A stretch of DNA of 64,000 nucleotides from positions 744,001 to 808,000 of the forward strand of contig OY969702.1 in NCBI GenBank assembly GCA_963702055.1, read 5' to 3'. The translations under genes and the position numbers were made by a program. Source of the DNA: CAWINX01 sp963702055 (GTDB lineage: Bacteria; Actinomycetota; Thermoleophilia; Solirubrobacterales; 70-9). The notes below the pieces were generated by a model. The model worked only from the letters and a program-made list of their open reading frames with translations. It had not been told where the DNA came from and made no database searches. Of the stretch, positions 8,116-16,302 are shown in pieces (the stretch's first letter is position 1; every line of letters begins with the position of its first letter).

Positions 8116-9033
8116 GTGGCCGAAGGCAGTCTGGTCGAAGTCGACGGGCGTGAGCTGAAGCTCACCAACCTCGACAAGGTCCTCTACCCGAAGGCGGGCT
8201 TCACCAAGGGCGAGATGGTCGACTACTACGCCAGGGTGGCGCCGGTGCTCATCCCCCACCTGGCCGGACGGGCGCTGACCCTGCGCCGCTTCCCCGAGGG
8301 GGTCGACGACACCGACGCCGCCTTCTTCGAGAAGCGCTGCCCCAAGCACCGGCCCGAGTGGGTGAAGACGACGCGGGTCCTCGCCGGGCCGCGCTCGGGC
8401 CACATCGACTTCTGCGTCTGCGACGACACGCCGACCCTGGTCTGGATGGCGCAGCTGGCGGCGATCGAGCTGCACCCCTCGCTCTCGCTCGGCGAGCGGC
8501 CCGAGCGCCCGACCGTGCTCGCCTTCGACCTCGACCCCGGCCCGCCTGCGGACATCGTCGACTGCTGCCGGGTGGCACTGCGGCTGAAGGGGATGCTCGA
8601 CCACTTCGGGGTCGAGTGCTTCGCGAAGACCTCGGGATCGAAGGGGATGCAGATCTACGTGCCGCTGAACACGCCGACGAGCTACGAGGAGACGCGGCCG
8701 TTCGCGCAGGCGATCGCGCAAGTGCTCGCCAAACAGACGCCCGACGAGGTGATCGCGAAGATGGGCAAAAAGACCCTGCGCAGCGGCAAGGTCTTCATCG
8801 ACTGGTACCAGAACAACGAGCGCAAAACGACGATCGCCGTCTACTCCCTGCGCGCCCGCGAGCGCCCCACCGTTTCAACGCCGATCACCTGGGAGGAGGT
8901 CGAGCTCTGCGCTGAGAGCAACGACGCCGAGTGCCTAGTCTTCGAGGCCGGCGACGTCCTCAAGCGCCTCGAGCGCGACGGCGACCTCTTCGCCCCGGTT
9001 CTCACCCTCAAGCAGACCCTCCCCGACCCCTAA
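8116..9033 (+). CDS. ligD: LigD polymerase domain protein (primase-polymerase for end joining)
   Basis: Archaeo-eukaryotic primase-like polymerase that fills gaps and adds nucleotides at broken DNA ends with Ku. The 305 residues hold only the polymerase module. Visible motifs are FDLDPGPPAD with the metal-binding Asp pair (about 138-147), KTSGSKGMQIYVPL (about 176-189) and VFIDWYQNNERKTT (about 233-246). No ATP-dependent ligase or phosphoesterase domain is present here or next door, so a separate ligase must exist elsewhere if this pathway works. GTG start at 8116. Downstream is a hairpin followed by a T run. Confidence 0.95.
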   Translation: MAEGSLVEVDGRELKLTNLDKVLYPKAGFTKGEMVDYYARVAPVLIPHLAGRALTLRRFPEGVDDTDAAFFEKRCPKHRPEWVKTTRVLAGPRSGHIDFCVCDDTPTLVWMAQLAAIELHPSLSLGERPERPTVLAFDLDPGPPADIVDCCRVALRLKGMLDHFGVECFAKTSGSKGMQIYVPLNTPTSYEETRPFAQAIAQVLAKQTPDEVIAKMGKKTLRSGKVFIDWYQNNERKTTIAVYSLRARERPTVSTPITWEEVELCAESNDAECLVFEAGDVLKRLERDGDLFAPVLTLKQTLPDP

Positions 9034-9038
9034 ACCCG

Positions 9039-9093
9039 TTCCGCTGTTCCTTTGCCGGGTATGGAGGGGCAAAGGAACAGCGGAAGCTTTTTT
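9039..9093 (+). terminator. Palindrome family A, copy 1, with T run: terminator of ligD
   Basis: TTCCGCTGTTCCTTTGCC (9039-9056) pairs perfectly with 9068-9085 around an 11-base loop (GGGTATGGAGG), and a run of six T follows at 9088-9093. On the plus strand this is a textbook intrinsic terminator for ku-ligD. On the minus strand no T run follows. The same arms and loop recur at 17626-17670 and 59973-60017, so the hairpin is a dispersed repeat that happens to serve as terminator here. Confidence 0.88.
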
Positions 9094-10606
9094 AGAGGGG
9101 CTGGCGGACGACCGGGCGGCGCGTGGCCTTGACCTCGTCGAGGCGGCGGACCGGGGTCGTGTAGGGGGCCTGTTTGGCGACCTCGGGATCGGATTCGGCC
9201 TCGGCGAGGATCTCCTCTATGGCGTCGGCGAAGGCGTCGAGGCTCTCCTTGGTCTCGGTCTCGGTCGGCTCGACCATCAGCGCCTCCTCGACCAGCAGCG
9301 GGAAGTAGACGGTCGGGGGGTGAAAGCCGAAGTCGAGCAGGCGCTTCGCCAGGTCGAGCGTGGCGAGCCCCAGCTCCGCCTTCATCGGTTTGCCGGAGAG
9401 GACGAACTCGTGCATGCAATGGCGGTCGAAGGCGACCGGGAGGCGTTCGCCGGCGCGGCCCTGCGCGAGGCGCGCCTTCAGGTAGTTGGCGTTCAGCACA
9501 GCGGTCTCCGAGGCCTCGGCGAGGCCGTCGGCGCCGAGGCTGAGGATGTAGGCGTAGGAGCGGACGAAGACGCCGAAGTTGCCCTGGAAGCCACGCAGCC
9601 TGCCGATCGACTTCGGCCGCTCGAGGTCGAGGTCGAAGGTCGGCCCCGAGCCGTTGGCGCCCTCGCGCCTGACCACCTGCGGGCGCGGCAGGAAGGGCTC
9701 GATCCGCTCCGAGACGGCGATCGGGCCGGCCCCGGGACCGCCGCCGCCGTGCGGCTGGCTGAACGACTTGTGCAGGTTGACGTGGACGATGTCGAAGCCC
9801 ATGTCGCCGGGGCGCGAGTGGCCCATCACCGCATTGAGGTTGGCGCCGTCGTAGTAGAGCGTGCCGCCGACCTCGTGGATCAGCGCGGCGATCTCGGCGA
9901 TGTTCTCGTCGAAGAGCCCGAGCGTGTTGGGGTTGGTCAGCATCAGGCAGGCGACCTCGTCGTCGACCTTGGCGCGCAGGTCGTCGATGTCGACCCCGCC
10001 GCGCTCATTGGTCGCCACCTTGACCGCCTCGTAGCCGGCCATCGTCACCGAGGCCGGGTTGGTGCCATGGGAGGTGTCGGGGGCGAGGACCTTGGTGCGG
10101 CGCTCACCGCGGTCGGCGTGGTAGGCGCGGGTCAGCAGTAGGCCGGCAAGCTCACCGTGCGAGCCGGCCGAGGGCTGGAGGCTGACGTGCGGCAGGCCGC
10201 AGATCTCACTCAGCGACTCCTGCAGCAGCCACATCAGCTCCAGCGCCCCTTGAGCGCGGCGCGGGTCCTGAGCCGGGTGCAGACGGGCGTGACCGGGCAG
10301 CGCCGCGACCCGCTCGTTGAGGCGGGGGTTGTGCTTCATCGTGCAGGAGCCGAGCGGGTAGAAGCCGGTGTCGAGGTCGAAGTTGCGGCGCGAGAGGCGG
10401 TTGTAGTGGCGGACGATCTCCGGCTCGGCGATCTCGGGAAGGCGCGGCGGCTCCTCGCGCAGGAGGTTCGACGGGATCAGCTCCTCGAGCGGGCGCTCCG
10501 GGACGCCGGCGTCGGGCAGGACGGCGGCACGACGCCCGGCCTTCGACTTCTCGAAGATCGTCACGGCGCGATCGCGCTGCATCGGCGTCTCGACGACGGG
10601 AGTCAT
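9092..10606 (-). CDS. gcvPB: Glycine dehydrogenase (decarboxylating) subunit 2
   Basis: PLP-binding half of the split P-protein of the glycine cleavage system, which decarboxylates glycine and passes aminomethyl to GcvH. Conserved features are YPLGSCTMKHNP (about 61-72), PSAGSHGELAG, DTSHGTNPASVTMAGYE and VNLHKSFSQPHGGGGPG, where the Lys forms the Schiff base with PLP. 504 residues is the usual length. The ATG overlaps gcvPA by four bases. It is the last gene of the run gcvT-gcvH-gcvPA-gcvPB and ends against the convergent ligD terminator. Confidence 0.97.
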   Translation of the reverse strand: MTPVVETPMQRDRAVTIFEKSKAGRRAAVLPDAGVPERPLEELIPSNLLREEPPRLPEIAEPEIVRHYNRLSRRNFDLDTGFYPLGSCTMKHNPRLNERVAALPGHARLHPAQDPRRAQGALELMWLLQESLSEICGLPHVSLQPSAGSHGELAGLLLTRAYHADRGERRTKVLAPDTSHGTNPASVTMAGYEAVKVATNERGGVDIDDLRAKVDDEVACLMLTNPNTLGLFDENIAEIAALIHEVGGTLYYDGANLNAVMGHSRPGDMGFDIVHVNLHKSFSQPHGGGGPGAGPIAVSERIEPFLPRPQVVRREGANGSGPTFDLDLERPKSIGRLRGFQGNFGVFVRSYAYILSLGADGLAEASETAVLNANYLKARLAQGRAGERLPVAFDRHCMHEFVLSGKPMKAELGLATLDLAKRLLDFGFHPPTVYFPLLVEEALMVEPTETETKESLDAFADAIEEILAEAESDPEVAKQAPYTTPVRRLDEVKATRRPVVRQPL

Positions 10607-12000
10607 CGGACCGCCCCCCCGATTGGCGCTTTCTGCCCGCTGTCCGGACGAAAAGCGCCAATCCCGGCCTCGATCGCATCAGCGAGGTCGTCGATCTGCT
10701 CCTTGGTGCGCCGCTCGGTGATCGCGACCAGCAGGCCGTCCTCATATTCGGGGTAGTCGCGCCCGAGTGGGTATCCGGCGGCGATCCCGCGCTCGGCACA
10801 GCGCTCCAACACCGCCTCGACCGGGGCGGCCAGCCGCACCGCGAATTCGCGCACGACCGGCGCCTCGTGCAGGAGCTCGACCCCGTCGACCTCGGCAAGG
10901 CGGCGACGCGCGTAGTCGGTGCGCTGCGCCAGCAGCTCGCCCAGCTCGCGGAAGCCCTGCCGTCCCAGCCAGGCGAGGTGGATCATCGCCCCGAGGGCGT
11001 TCAGCGCCTGCGCCGTGCAGATGTTGTTGGTCGCTTTTTCGCGGCGGATGTGCTGCTCACGCGTCTGTAGGGCGAGAACGAAGCCGCGCCGCCCGTCGAC
11101 GTCGTCGGTCTCGCCGGCGATTCGCCCCGGCATGCGGCGGATCTGCTCCTCGGTCGCGCAGAAGAAGCCGAAGGACGGCCCGCCGTAGTCGAGCCGGTTG
11201 CCGAGCGGCTGTCCCTCGCCGAGGGCGATGTCGGCGCCGCACTCGCCGGGGGGCTTGAGGATGCCGAGAGTCATCGGATCGACCGCGACGACGAGCAGGG
11301 CGCCATGCTGCTTGGCGGCGGCGCCGAGCGCCTCGACGTCCTCGACCGCGCCGAGGAAGTTCGGGCTCTGCAGGAAGACCGCCGCAGTCTCCTCGTCAAC
11401 CGCCTCGGCCAGCGCCGCCGCATCGGTAAGACCGTCCTCCAAGCCCACCTCGACGACTTCGGCGTCGAACCCGGCCGCGTAAGTGGCCAGCGTCTCGCGG
11501 CTGTGCGGGTGCAGGCCGCGCGAGACGACGAAGCGGCGGCGCTGGGTCGCGCCGATCGCCAGGTAGCCGGCCGAGGCGACCGAGGAGGGCCCCTCGTAGA
11601 GGCCGGCGTTTGAGACCGGCAGCCCGGTCAGCTCCGACATCGCGGTCTGGAATTCGAACATCGCCTGCAGCCCACCCTGGGATATCTCCGGCTGGTAGGG
11701 CGTGTAGGGGGTGAGGAACTCGGAGCGCTGGGTGATCGCGTCGACGATCGCCGGCACGTAGTGGTCGTACATCCCGGCGCCGACGAAGCAGACCTGGCGC
11801 TCGGCGTCGGCGTTGCGCTCGGCCAGCGCCGCCAGGCGCTCGAAGACCTCGGCCTCGCTCAGCCCGTCGGGCAGCTCCAGCGGCTGACCCAGCCGCAGCG
11901 GCTCGGGGATCTGCTCGAACAGCTCGGCCGAGGAGTCGACGCCGATCGTCGCGAGCATCTCGGCCCGGTCGGCAGGGGTCGCTGAGGTGTAGCGCGTCAC
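10603..12000 (-). CDS. gcvPA: Glycine dehydrogenase (decarboxylating) subunit 1
   Basis: N-terminal half of the P-protein; forms the heterotetramer with GcvPB. Recognised by RYTSATPADRAEML at the N-terminus, YTPYQPEISQGGLQAMFEFQ (about 101-120), and NASLYEGPSS-like NAGLYEGPSSVASA. 465 residues. The C-terminal residues FRPDSGQK derive from a palindromic insertion (10621-10663) followed by only a few residues, so the natural end may have been extended or replaced by the element. Starts 37 bp after gcvH. Confidence 0.96.
   Translation of the reverse strand: MTRYTSATPADRAEMLATIGVDSSAELFEQIPEPLRLGQPLELPDGLSEAEVFERLAALAERNADAERQVCFVGAGMYDHYVPAIVDAITQRSEFLTPYTPYQPEISQGGLQAMFEFQTAMSELTGLPVSNAGLYEGPSSVASAGYLAIGATQRRRFVVSRGLHPHSRETLATYAAGFDAEVVEVGLEDGLTDAAALAEAVDEETAAVFLQSPNFLGAVEDVEALGAAAKQHGALLVVAVDPMTLGILKPPGECGADIALGEGQPLGNRLDYGGPSFGFFCATEEQIRRMPGRIAGETDDVDGRRGFVLALQTREQHIRREKATNNICTAQALNALGAMIHLAWLGRQGFRELGELLAQRTDYARRRLAEVDGVELLHEAPVVREFAVRLAAPVEAVLERCAERGIAAGYPLGRDYPEYEDGLLVAITERRTKEQIDDLADAIEAGIGAFRPDSGQKAPIGGAVR
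10621..10663. repeat. Palindrome family B, copy 1, inside the 3' end of gcvPA
   Basis: GATTGGCGCTTT (10621-10632) and AAAGCGCCAATC (10652-10663) form a perfect 12-bp stem with a 19-base loop. It is translated in frame as part of GcvPA (GAFRPDSGQKAPIG). A second element at 30081-30125 in murF has unrelated arms but the same 19-base loop length, a similar loop (CGCTRTCCGG core) and the same reading frame (FVPDSENK). Confidence 0.8.
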
Positions 12001-12037
12001 CGCGCCTAAGGCTACGGAAACGGGAGGGCGGCGCCCC

Positions 12038-12433
12038 TCATCCTTTTTCGACCATCTTGCGGTATTCGTCCGCGCTGAGCAGGCCCTCCGCCTCGCCGGG
12101 AGCGGTCAGCCTGACCTTGACCAGCCAGCCCTCGCCGTAGGGGTCCTCGTTGATCTTCTCCGGCGCGTCGGCGAGGGACTCGTTGACCTCGACGATCTCC
12201 CCGGAGAGCGGCGCGATCACGTCGGAGACGGCCTTGACCGACTCGACCTCCGCGTAGGCGGCGTCTTTGTGAATCGCCGCGCCGACTTCGGGCGGGTCGT
12301 AGAAGACGACCTCGCCGAGGCTGTCCTGGGCGTACCAGGTGACCCCGAAGACGGCGTGCTCGTCCCCCTCCAAGCGGGCCCAGTCGTGCTGGTCGTGGTA
12401 GATCAGCTCGTCGGGGTAGTTCGCCTCGGCCAA
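12038..12433 (-). CDS. gcvH: Glycine cleavage system H protein
   Basis: Lipoyl carrier of the glycine cleavage system, 131 residues. The lipoyl-lysine lies in AEVESVKAVSDVIAP (about 60-74), the invariant ESVK motif. The ending GEGWLVKV and EYRKMVEKG are family features. The likely start is TTG at 12433, preceded by AAGGAG overlapping the gcvT stop at good spacing; no ATG or GTG fits better. It lies 1 bp after gcvT, so the two are coupled. Confidence 0.96.
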   Translation of the reverse strand: MAEANYPDELIYHDQHDWARLEGDEHAVFGVTWYAQDSLGEVVFYDPPEVGAAIHKDAAYAEVESVKAVSDVIAPLSGEIVEVNESLADAPEKINEDPYGEGWLVKVRLTAPGEAEGLLSADEYRKMVEKG

Positions 12434-12434
12434 G

Positions 12435-13508
12435 TCACTTCTCCTTCTTCGCGTACAGGGGCTTGGAAGCTATCCGGGCCGGCCGTCTCTTGCCGCGCAC
12501 GTCGATCTCGACCTCGGTCCCCGGCTCGGCCAGGTCGGCGCGAACGTAGGCCATCCCGATCCCGATCTCCAGCGAGGGCGAGAAGGTGCCGGAGGTGACG
12601 AGACCAACCTCGGCGCCCTCGGCCAGCACCGGGTTGCCGGGACGCGGTATGCCGGCGCCCTCGATCTTGAAGGGGGCCAGCTTCTCGGCGGGGCCTTCGG
12701 CCCGTACACGGGCGATCGCCTCGGAGCCGACGAACCCCGCTTGCTTGGCCGCGCAGCACCAGCCGAGGCCCGCCTCGATCGGGTTGCGCTCCGGCGTCAG
12801 ATCGTTGCCGTGTAGGTGGAAACAGGCCTCGAGGCGCAGGGTGTCGCGAGCGCCGAGCCCGCAGGCGACGACGCCGGCGTCGAGCAACTCCGCCCAGATC
12901 GCCGGAGCCACCTCGGGATCGACCAGCAGCTCGACCCCGTCCTCGCCGGTGTAGCCGGTCCCGCAGATCAGCGCCGGGCGCCCGCCGACCTTCTCGGCCG
13001 CGACGCGCATCCGCGGCGGCAGGTCGACGCCCAGCGCGCCGGCGGCGATCCGGCGGGCGTTCGGGCCCTGGACGGCGAGCATCGCGTAACGGTCGGCGAC
13101 GTCACGCACCGAGACCTCGAAAGCGCGGCTCCAGCGGCCGAGCCAGGCGAGGTCGGCGGCATGGTTGGCCGAGTTGGTGACGACGAGGTAGCGATCTCCG
13201 CCGAGACGGTAGGCGAAGAGGTCGTCGAGCACGCCACCGTCCTCGGCGCAGAGGCAGGAGTACTGGGCGCCGCCAATCTCGATCCTGGCGATGTCGTTGG
13301 AGAGGGTCCGCTGCAGGAAGGCGAGCGCGCCCGGCCCCTCGACTTCGACCTCGCCCATGTGGGAGACGTCGAACATCCCCGCGTGAGTGCGCACCGCCAG
13401 GTGCTCCTCGCGGATCCCCTCGTAGGAGACCGGCATCTCCCAGCCGGCGAAGTCGACCAGCCTGGCGCCGAGCTCGACGTGGCGTTCGTAGAGGGGGGTG
13501 CGTCTCAC
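12435..13508 (-). CDS. gcvT: Aminomethyltransferase (T protein)
   Basis: Transfers the methylene unit from aminomethyl-GcvH to tetrahydrofolate and releases ammonia. 357 residues in the usual three-domain arrangement. The N-terminus RTPLYERHVELGARLVDFAG and the segment MFDVSHMGEVEVEGPGA (about 46-62) are diagnostic; the folate-site Asp lies in NDIARIE-like context near residue 96. Only 20 bp separate it from the ftsZ stop on the same strand, so it may be transcribed from the dcw cluster. There is no room there for a glycine riboswitch. Confidence 0.97.
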   Translation of the reverse strand: MRRTPLYERHVELGARLVDFAGWEMPVSYEGIREEHLAVRTHAGMFDVSHMGEVEVEGPGALAFLQRTLSNDIARIEIGGAQYSCLCAEDGGVLDDLFAYRLGGDRYLVVTNSANHAADLAWLGRWSRAFEVSVRDVADRYAMLAVQGPNARRIAAGALGVDLPPRMRVAAEKVGGRPALICGTGYTGEDGVELLVDPEVAPAIWAELLDAGVVACGLGARDTLRLEACFHLHGNDLTPERNPIEAGLGWCCAAKQAGFVGSEAIARVRAEGPAEKLAPFKIEGAGIPRPGNPVLAEGAEVGLVTSGTFSPSLEIGIGMAYVRADLAEPGTEVEIDVRGKRRPARIASKPLYAKKEK

Positions 13509-13528
13509 CGACGCAGCGTATTTAGGAC

Positions 13529-14608
13529 CTAGTCCTTGAGGAAGCCGGGGACGTCGATGTCGTCGTCGCTGACCCGAAGTTTGCGGATGTCGGTGTCCTC
13601 GGCCGAGATCCGCGGGCGGCTCTCGTAGCGACGCCGCACCCGCTGCGGCGAGCGGGCCAGCAACTCGAAGCCCTCGAAGCCGGTGGCGATCACCGTGACG
13701 CGGACCTCGTCGCGCATCGACTGGTCGACGACCGAGCCGAAGATGATGTTGGCGTTGTCGTCAGCCTCGGCCTGGACGAGCTTGGCCGCCTCGTTGACCT
13801 CGAAGAGGCCGAGGTCTTCGGGGCCGGTGATGTTCAGCAGCATCCCGGTGGCGCCCTTGATCGACTCCTCGATCAGCGGCGAGGTGATCGCGGCCTTGGC
13901 GGCATCGAGAGCGCGAGCCTCGCCGGAGGCCGCGCCGACGCCCATCAGGGCGGAGCCGGCGTCGCGCATGATCGTCCGCACGTCGGCGAAGTCGAGGTTG
14001 ATCAAGCCGGGGATGGTGATCAGGTCGGTGATGCCCTGAACGCCCTGGCGCAGAATGTCGTCGGCCTGGCGGAACGCCTCGAGCACGCTGGTCCGCCGCT
14101 CGACCGCCTGCAGCAGCTTCTCGTTGGGGACGATGATCAGGGTGTCGACGTTGTTGCGTAGCTTCTCGATCCCTTCGAGCGCCTGCTGCATTCGCCGCTT
14201 GCCCTCGAACTCGAAGGGCTTGGTGACAGCGCCGACGGTCAGCGCGCCGATCTCCTCCTTGGCGATCTCGGCGATGATCGGCGCCGAGCCTGTGCCGGTG
14301 CCGCCGCCCTCGCCGGCGGTGACGAAGACCATGTCGGCGCCCTTCAGCGCCTCCTTGATCTCGTCGCGACTCTCGGCCGCGGCGCCCGCTCCGACCTCGG
14401 GGTTGCCGCCGGCGCCGAGACCGCGGGTCAGTTCGGTCCCGATCGAAAGCTTGATGTCGGCGTCACAGGCCTGAAGCGCCTGCGCATCCGTGTTGACGGC
14501 AACGAACTCGACACCGCGAATGCCCGCGTCGACCATCCGGCTGACGGCATTGGTGCCGCCGCCGCCCGCTCCGACGACCTTGATCACCGCGAGGTAAGTG
14601 GATTCCAT
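13529..14608 (-). CDS. ftsZ: Cell division protein FtsZ
   Basis: Tubulin-like GTPase that forms the cytokinetic ring. KVVGAGGGGTNAV opens the GTP-binding domain, the tubulin signature is GEGGGTGTGSAP (about 105-116), and the C-terminal tail DIDVPGFLKD is the conserved peptide that binds partners. 359 residues from ATG at 14608, preceded by GGGAG. An upstream in-frame start at 14716 would add 36 residues rich in charge, encoded by the leader hairpins, and is unlikely. A sigma-A-type promoter lies about 150 bp upstream. Confidence 0.97.
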   Translation of the reverse strand: MESTYLAVIKVVGAGGGGTNAVSRMVDAGIRGVEFVAVNTDAQALQACDADIKLSIGTELTRGLGAGGNPEVGAGAAAESRDEIKEALKGADMVFVTAGEGGGTGTGSAPIIAEIAKEEIGALTVGAVTKPFEFEGKRRMQQALEGIEKLRNNVDTLIIVPNEKLLQAVERRTSVLEAFRQADDILRQGVQGITDLITIPGLINLDFADVRTIMRDAGSALMGVGAASGEARALDAAKAAITSPLIEESIKGATGMLLNITGPEDLGLFEVNEAAKLVQAEADDNANIIFGSVVDQSMRDEVRVTVIATGFEGFELLARSPQRVRRRYESRPRISAEDTDIRKLRVSDDDIDVPGFLKD

Positions 14609-14626
14609 CTCCCGATTTCTCCGAAC

Positions 14627-14670
14627 CCAGCCCTGGTTGGGCTGGAATCTGCCCAGTCCGCGAGGACTGG
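14627..14670 (-). promoter_or_regulatory. Two adjacent hairpins in the ftsZ leader
   Basis: CCAGCCC (14627-14633) pairs with GGGCTGG (14639-14645), and CCAGTCC (14653-14659) pairs with GGACTGG (14664-14670). Both would form in the RNA just upstream of the ftsZ ribosome-binding site, the second with a tetraloop. No U run follows, so they are not terminators. They may stabilise the message after processing or influence initiation. Confidence 0.6.
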
Positions 14671-14754
14671 ATTTGAGTTGAGCCTTTGTTCCGTCCGAGG
14701 CTTTAGCGATGCTCAAGGGTTCAGAGGATCGCTTCGATCTCGGAAATTGCGCTC

Positions 14755-14783
14755 AACGTAGGGCATTCTGAGCTCTCTGTCAA
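14755..14783 (-). promoter_or_regulatory. Predicted sigma-A promoter for ftsZ
   Basis: On the minus strand TTGACA (14783-14778) is followed after 17 bases by TACGTT (14760-14755), a near-consensus housekeeping promoter. Transcription would start near 14748, giving a leader of about 140 bases with two hairpins. The block 14756-14863 also holds two 10-bp direct repeats, CTAAACCCTC on the minus strand at 14867-14858 and 14838-14829, spaced 29 bp start to start; the first contains the ftsQ stop codon. Confidence 0.6.
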
Positions 14784-14863
14784 ACGCTCGGGAGGCATCC
14801 TGCAACCGGGATCTCTCGATGCCAACTTGAGGGTTTAGTCACTCTCAGGCTGCAGTCGAGGGT

Positions 14864-15391
14864 TTAGGGAACGGTCGGAAGCGTATGCCCAGAGCCACCT
14901 ATCGCCGGTCGCCCCGGCGCGTGCAGGTCTACATAATCGAGCGAGGTCACCGACGGGTCGGCGAGAACGGTCGCGGCGGCTTTCCATTTCCGAGCCGCCC
15001 CGGCGGCGCTGCCGAAGCGCAACTGGACTCCCGCCTTCAACTCGACGTCGACCCCGCTGGCGCCGTAGAAGCTGCTCTTTATATAGGGGCGAAGGACGGC
15101 CGGCGCGGCGCCAAGGACCAGGGCCTGCTGCAGCACCGACCCGGCGAGCCGGGAGCGCTGCGGCGGCGTCGAGAGCGACAGCCGGGGCAGGGAAGCGTCG
15201 GCCGAGAGGGGCAGCCAGTCGAGGACGGTGCCGTCGGCGGAGACCCCGATCGCGCTCGACCCGGAGCCGATCGTCGAGGTCGGCCGCGGCACGCTCACCC
15301 GGGGCGTCACCGTCCTGTCGCGAATCGCGAACCAGTAGATCGCCGCCCCCGCCGCGACGAGAAGGAGGACTGTCGCCAGTCGCCGCTTCAC
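14864..15391 (-). CDS. ftsQ: FtsQ-like divisome protein, short form
   Basis: 175 residues: one N-terminal membrane helix (about 5-24, RRLATVLLLVAAGAAIYWF), then an extracytoplasmic part ending in KAGVQLRFGSAAGAARKWKA and SLDYVDLHAPGRPAIGG, which resembles the beta-domain end of FtsQ/DivIB. Position between murB and ftsZ supports FtsQ. A recognisable POTRA domain and the usual 250 or so residues are missing. GTG at 15391 overlaps the murB stop by four bases and fits better than the TTG at 15400. Assignment rests on synteny plus weak C-terminal resemblance. Confidence 0.65.
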   Translation of the reverse strand: MKRRLATVLLLVAAGAAIYWFAIRDRTVTPRVSVPRPTSTIGSGSSAIGVSADGTVLDWLPLSADASLPRLSLSTPPQRSRLAGSVLQQALVLGAAPAVLRPYIKSSFYGASGVDVELKAGVQLRFGSAAGAARKWKAAATVLADPSVTSLDYVDLHAPGRPAIGGSGHTLPTVP

Positions 15392-16302
15392 AACTTCCAA
15401 CCGGCCGGCCAGGAGACTTCGCCCAGCACCTGGACCTCGGGCTCCAGCGTCACCCCGAAGCTCTCGTGGACGTGGCGGCGGCCCTCAGCCATCAGCCCGA
15501 GCACGTCGGCGGTGGTCGCCGACCCGGTGTTCTCGACGAAGTTCGCGTGCTTCTCCGAGAAGCGGGCGCCGCCGTGCTGGAGGCCGCGACAACCTGCCGC
15601 CTCCAGAAGCTGTCCGGCGGTTCGCCCCTCGGCGCGCTCGTCCTCGGGGTTCTTGAAAGTCGAGCCGAAGGTCTTGATCCCGGAGGGCTGCGCCTCGCGG
15701 CGGCGCTCCCGCATCCCGGCAAGCGTCTCCTTGACCGCCGCCGGGTCACCTGCCCGCAACTGGAACGAGGCGCGTGAGACGACCTCGCCGGGGCCGAGGT
15801 TGGAGCTGCGGTACTCGAAGCCGAGTCGATCGGGGGAACGCCGCTCCTTCCCGGCCGCGGCGCAGACGTCGACCCACTCGAGCACCTCGGCGAGCCGGCC
15901 GCCGTAGGCGTTGGCGTTCATCTTCACCGCGCCGCCGGCCGTGCCGGGGATGTTGATCCCGAACTCGAGCCCGGCGAGTCCCCAGCCCGCCGCCTTCGCC
16001 GATGCCGACGGCAGCCGAGCCCCCCCTCCGCAGAGCAGGCGCTCACCGTCGCGCTCGATCGTCGCGAGGTCGCCGTCCAGCTTGAGGACGAGGCCGTGGA
16101 ATCCATCGTCGGCCACCAGCAGGTTCGACCCCGAGCCGATCACCCCTATCGCCAGACCCTCCCCCTCGGCCCAGGCGAGCAGCTCCAGGAGCTCCCCCTC
16201 GGCGCCCGGGCGGGCGAACCAGTCGGCCGCCCCCCCGGTCCGCACCGTGGTGAGGCGCGCCATCGGGTAGTCGCGCTGTGTTCCGGCGGGAGGCGCGCTC
16301 AT
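15388..16302 (-). CDS. murB: UDP-N-acetylenolpyruvoylglucosamine reductase
   Basis: FAD- and NADPH-dependent enzyme that completes UDP-MurNAc. Recognised by TTVRTGGAADWF, GSGSNLLVADDGF (FAD loop, about 55-67), GLEFGINIPGTAGGAVKMNAN and FGSTFKNPE. The Ser of the reductase proton donor lies in GSTFKNP. 304 residues from ATG at 16302, which overlaps the murC stop (ATGA); earlier in-frame codons lie inside murC. Confidence 0.96.
   Translation of the reverse strand: MSAPPAGTQRDYPMARLTTVRTGGAADWFARPGAEGELLELLAWAEGEGLAIGVIGSGSNLLVADDGFHGLVLKLDGDLATIERDGERLLCGGGARLPSASAKAAGWGLAGLEFGINIPGTAGGAVKMNANAYGGRLAEVLEWVDVCAAAGKERRSPDRLGFEYRSSNLGPGEVVSRASFQLRAGDPAAVKETLAGMRERRREAQPSGIKTFGSTFKNPEDERAEGRTAGQLLEAAGCRGLQHGGARFSEKHANFVENTGSATTADVLGLMAEGRRHVHESFGVTLEPEVQVLGEVSWPAGWKL

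Noticed and set aside
6415..8721. Long open frame of about 770 codons on the minus strand opposite ku and ligD
   Set aside because: It lies opposite two clear genes and has no family motif; such frames arise from the codon bias of GC-rich genes.
13509..13528. Possible glycine riboswitch ahead of gcvT
   Set aside because: Only 20 bp separate ftsZ and gcvT, far too short for the aptamer.
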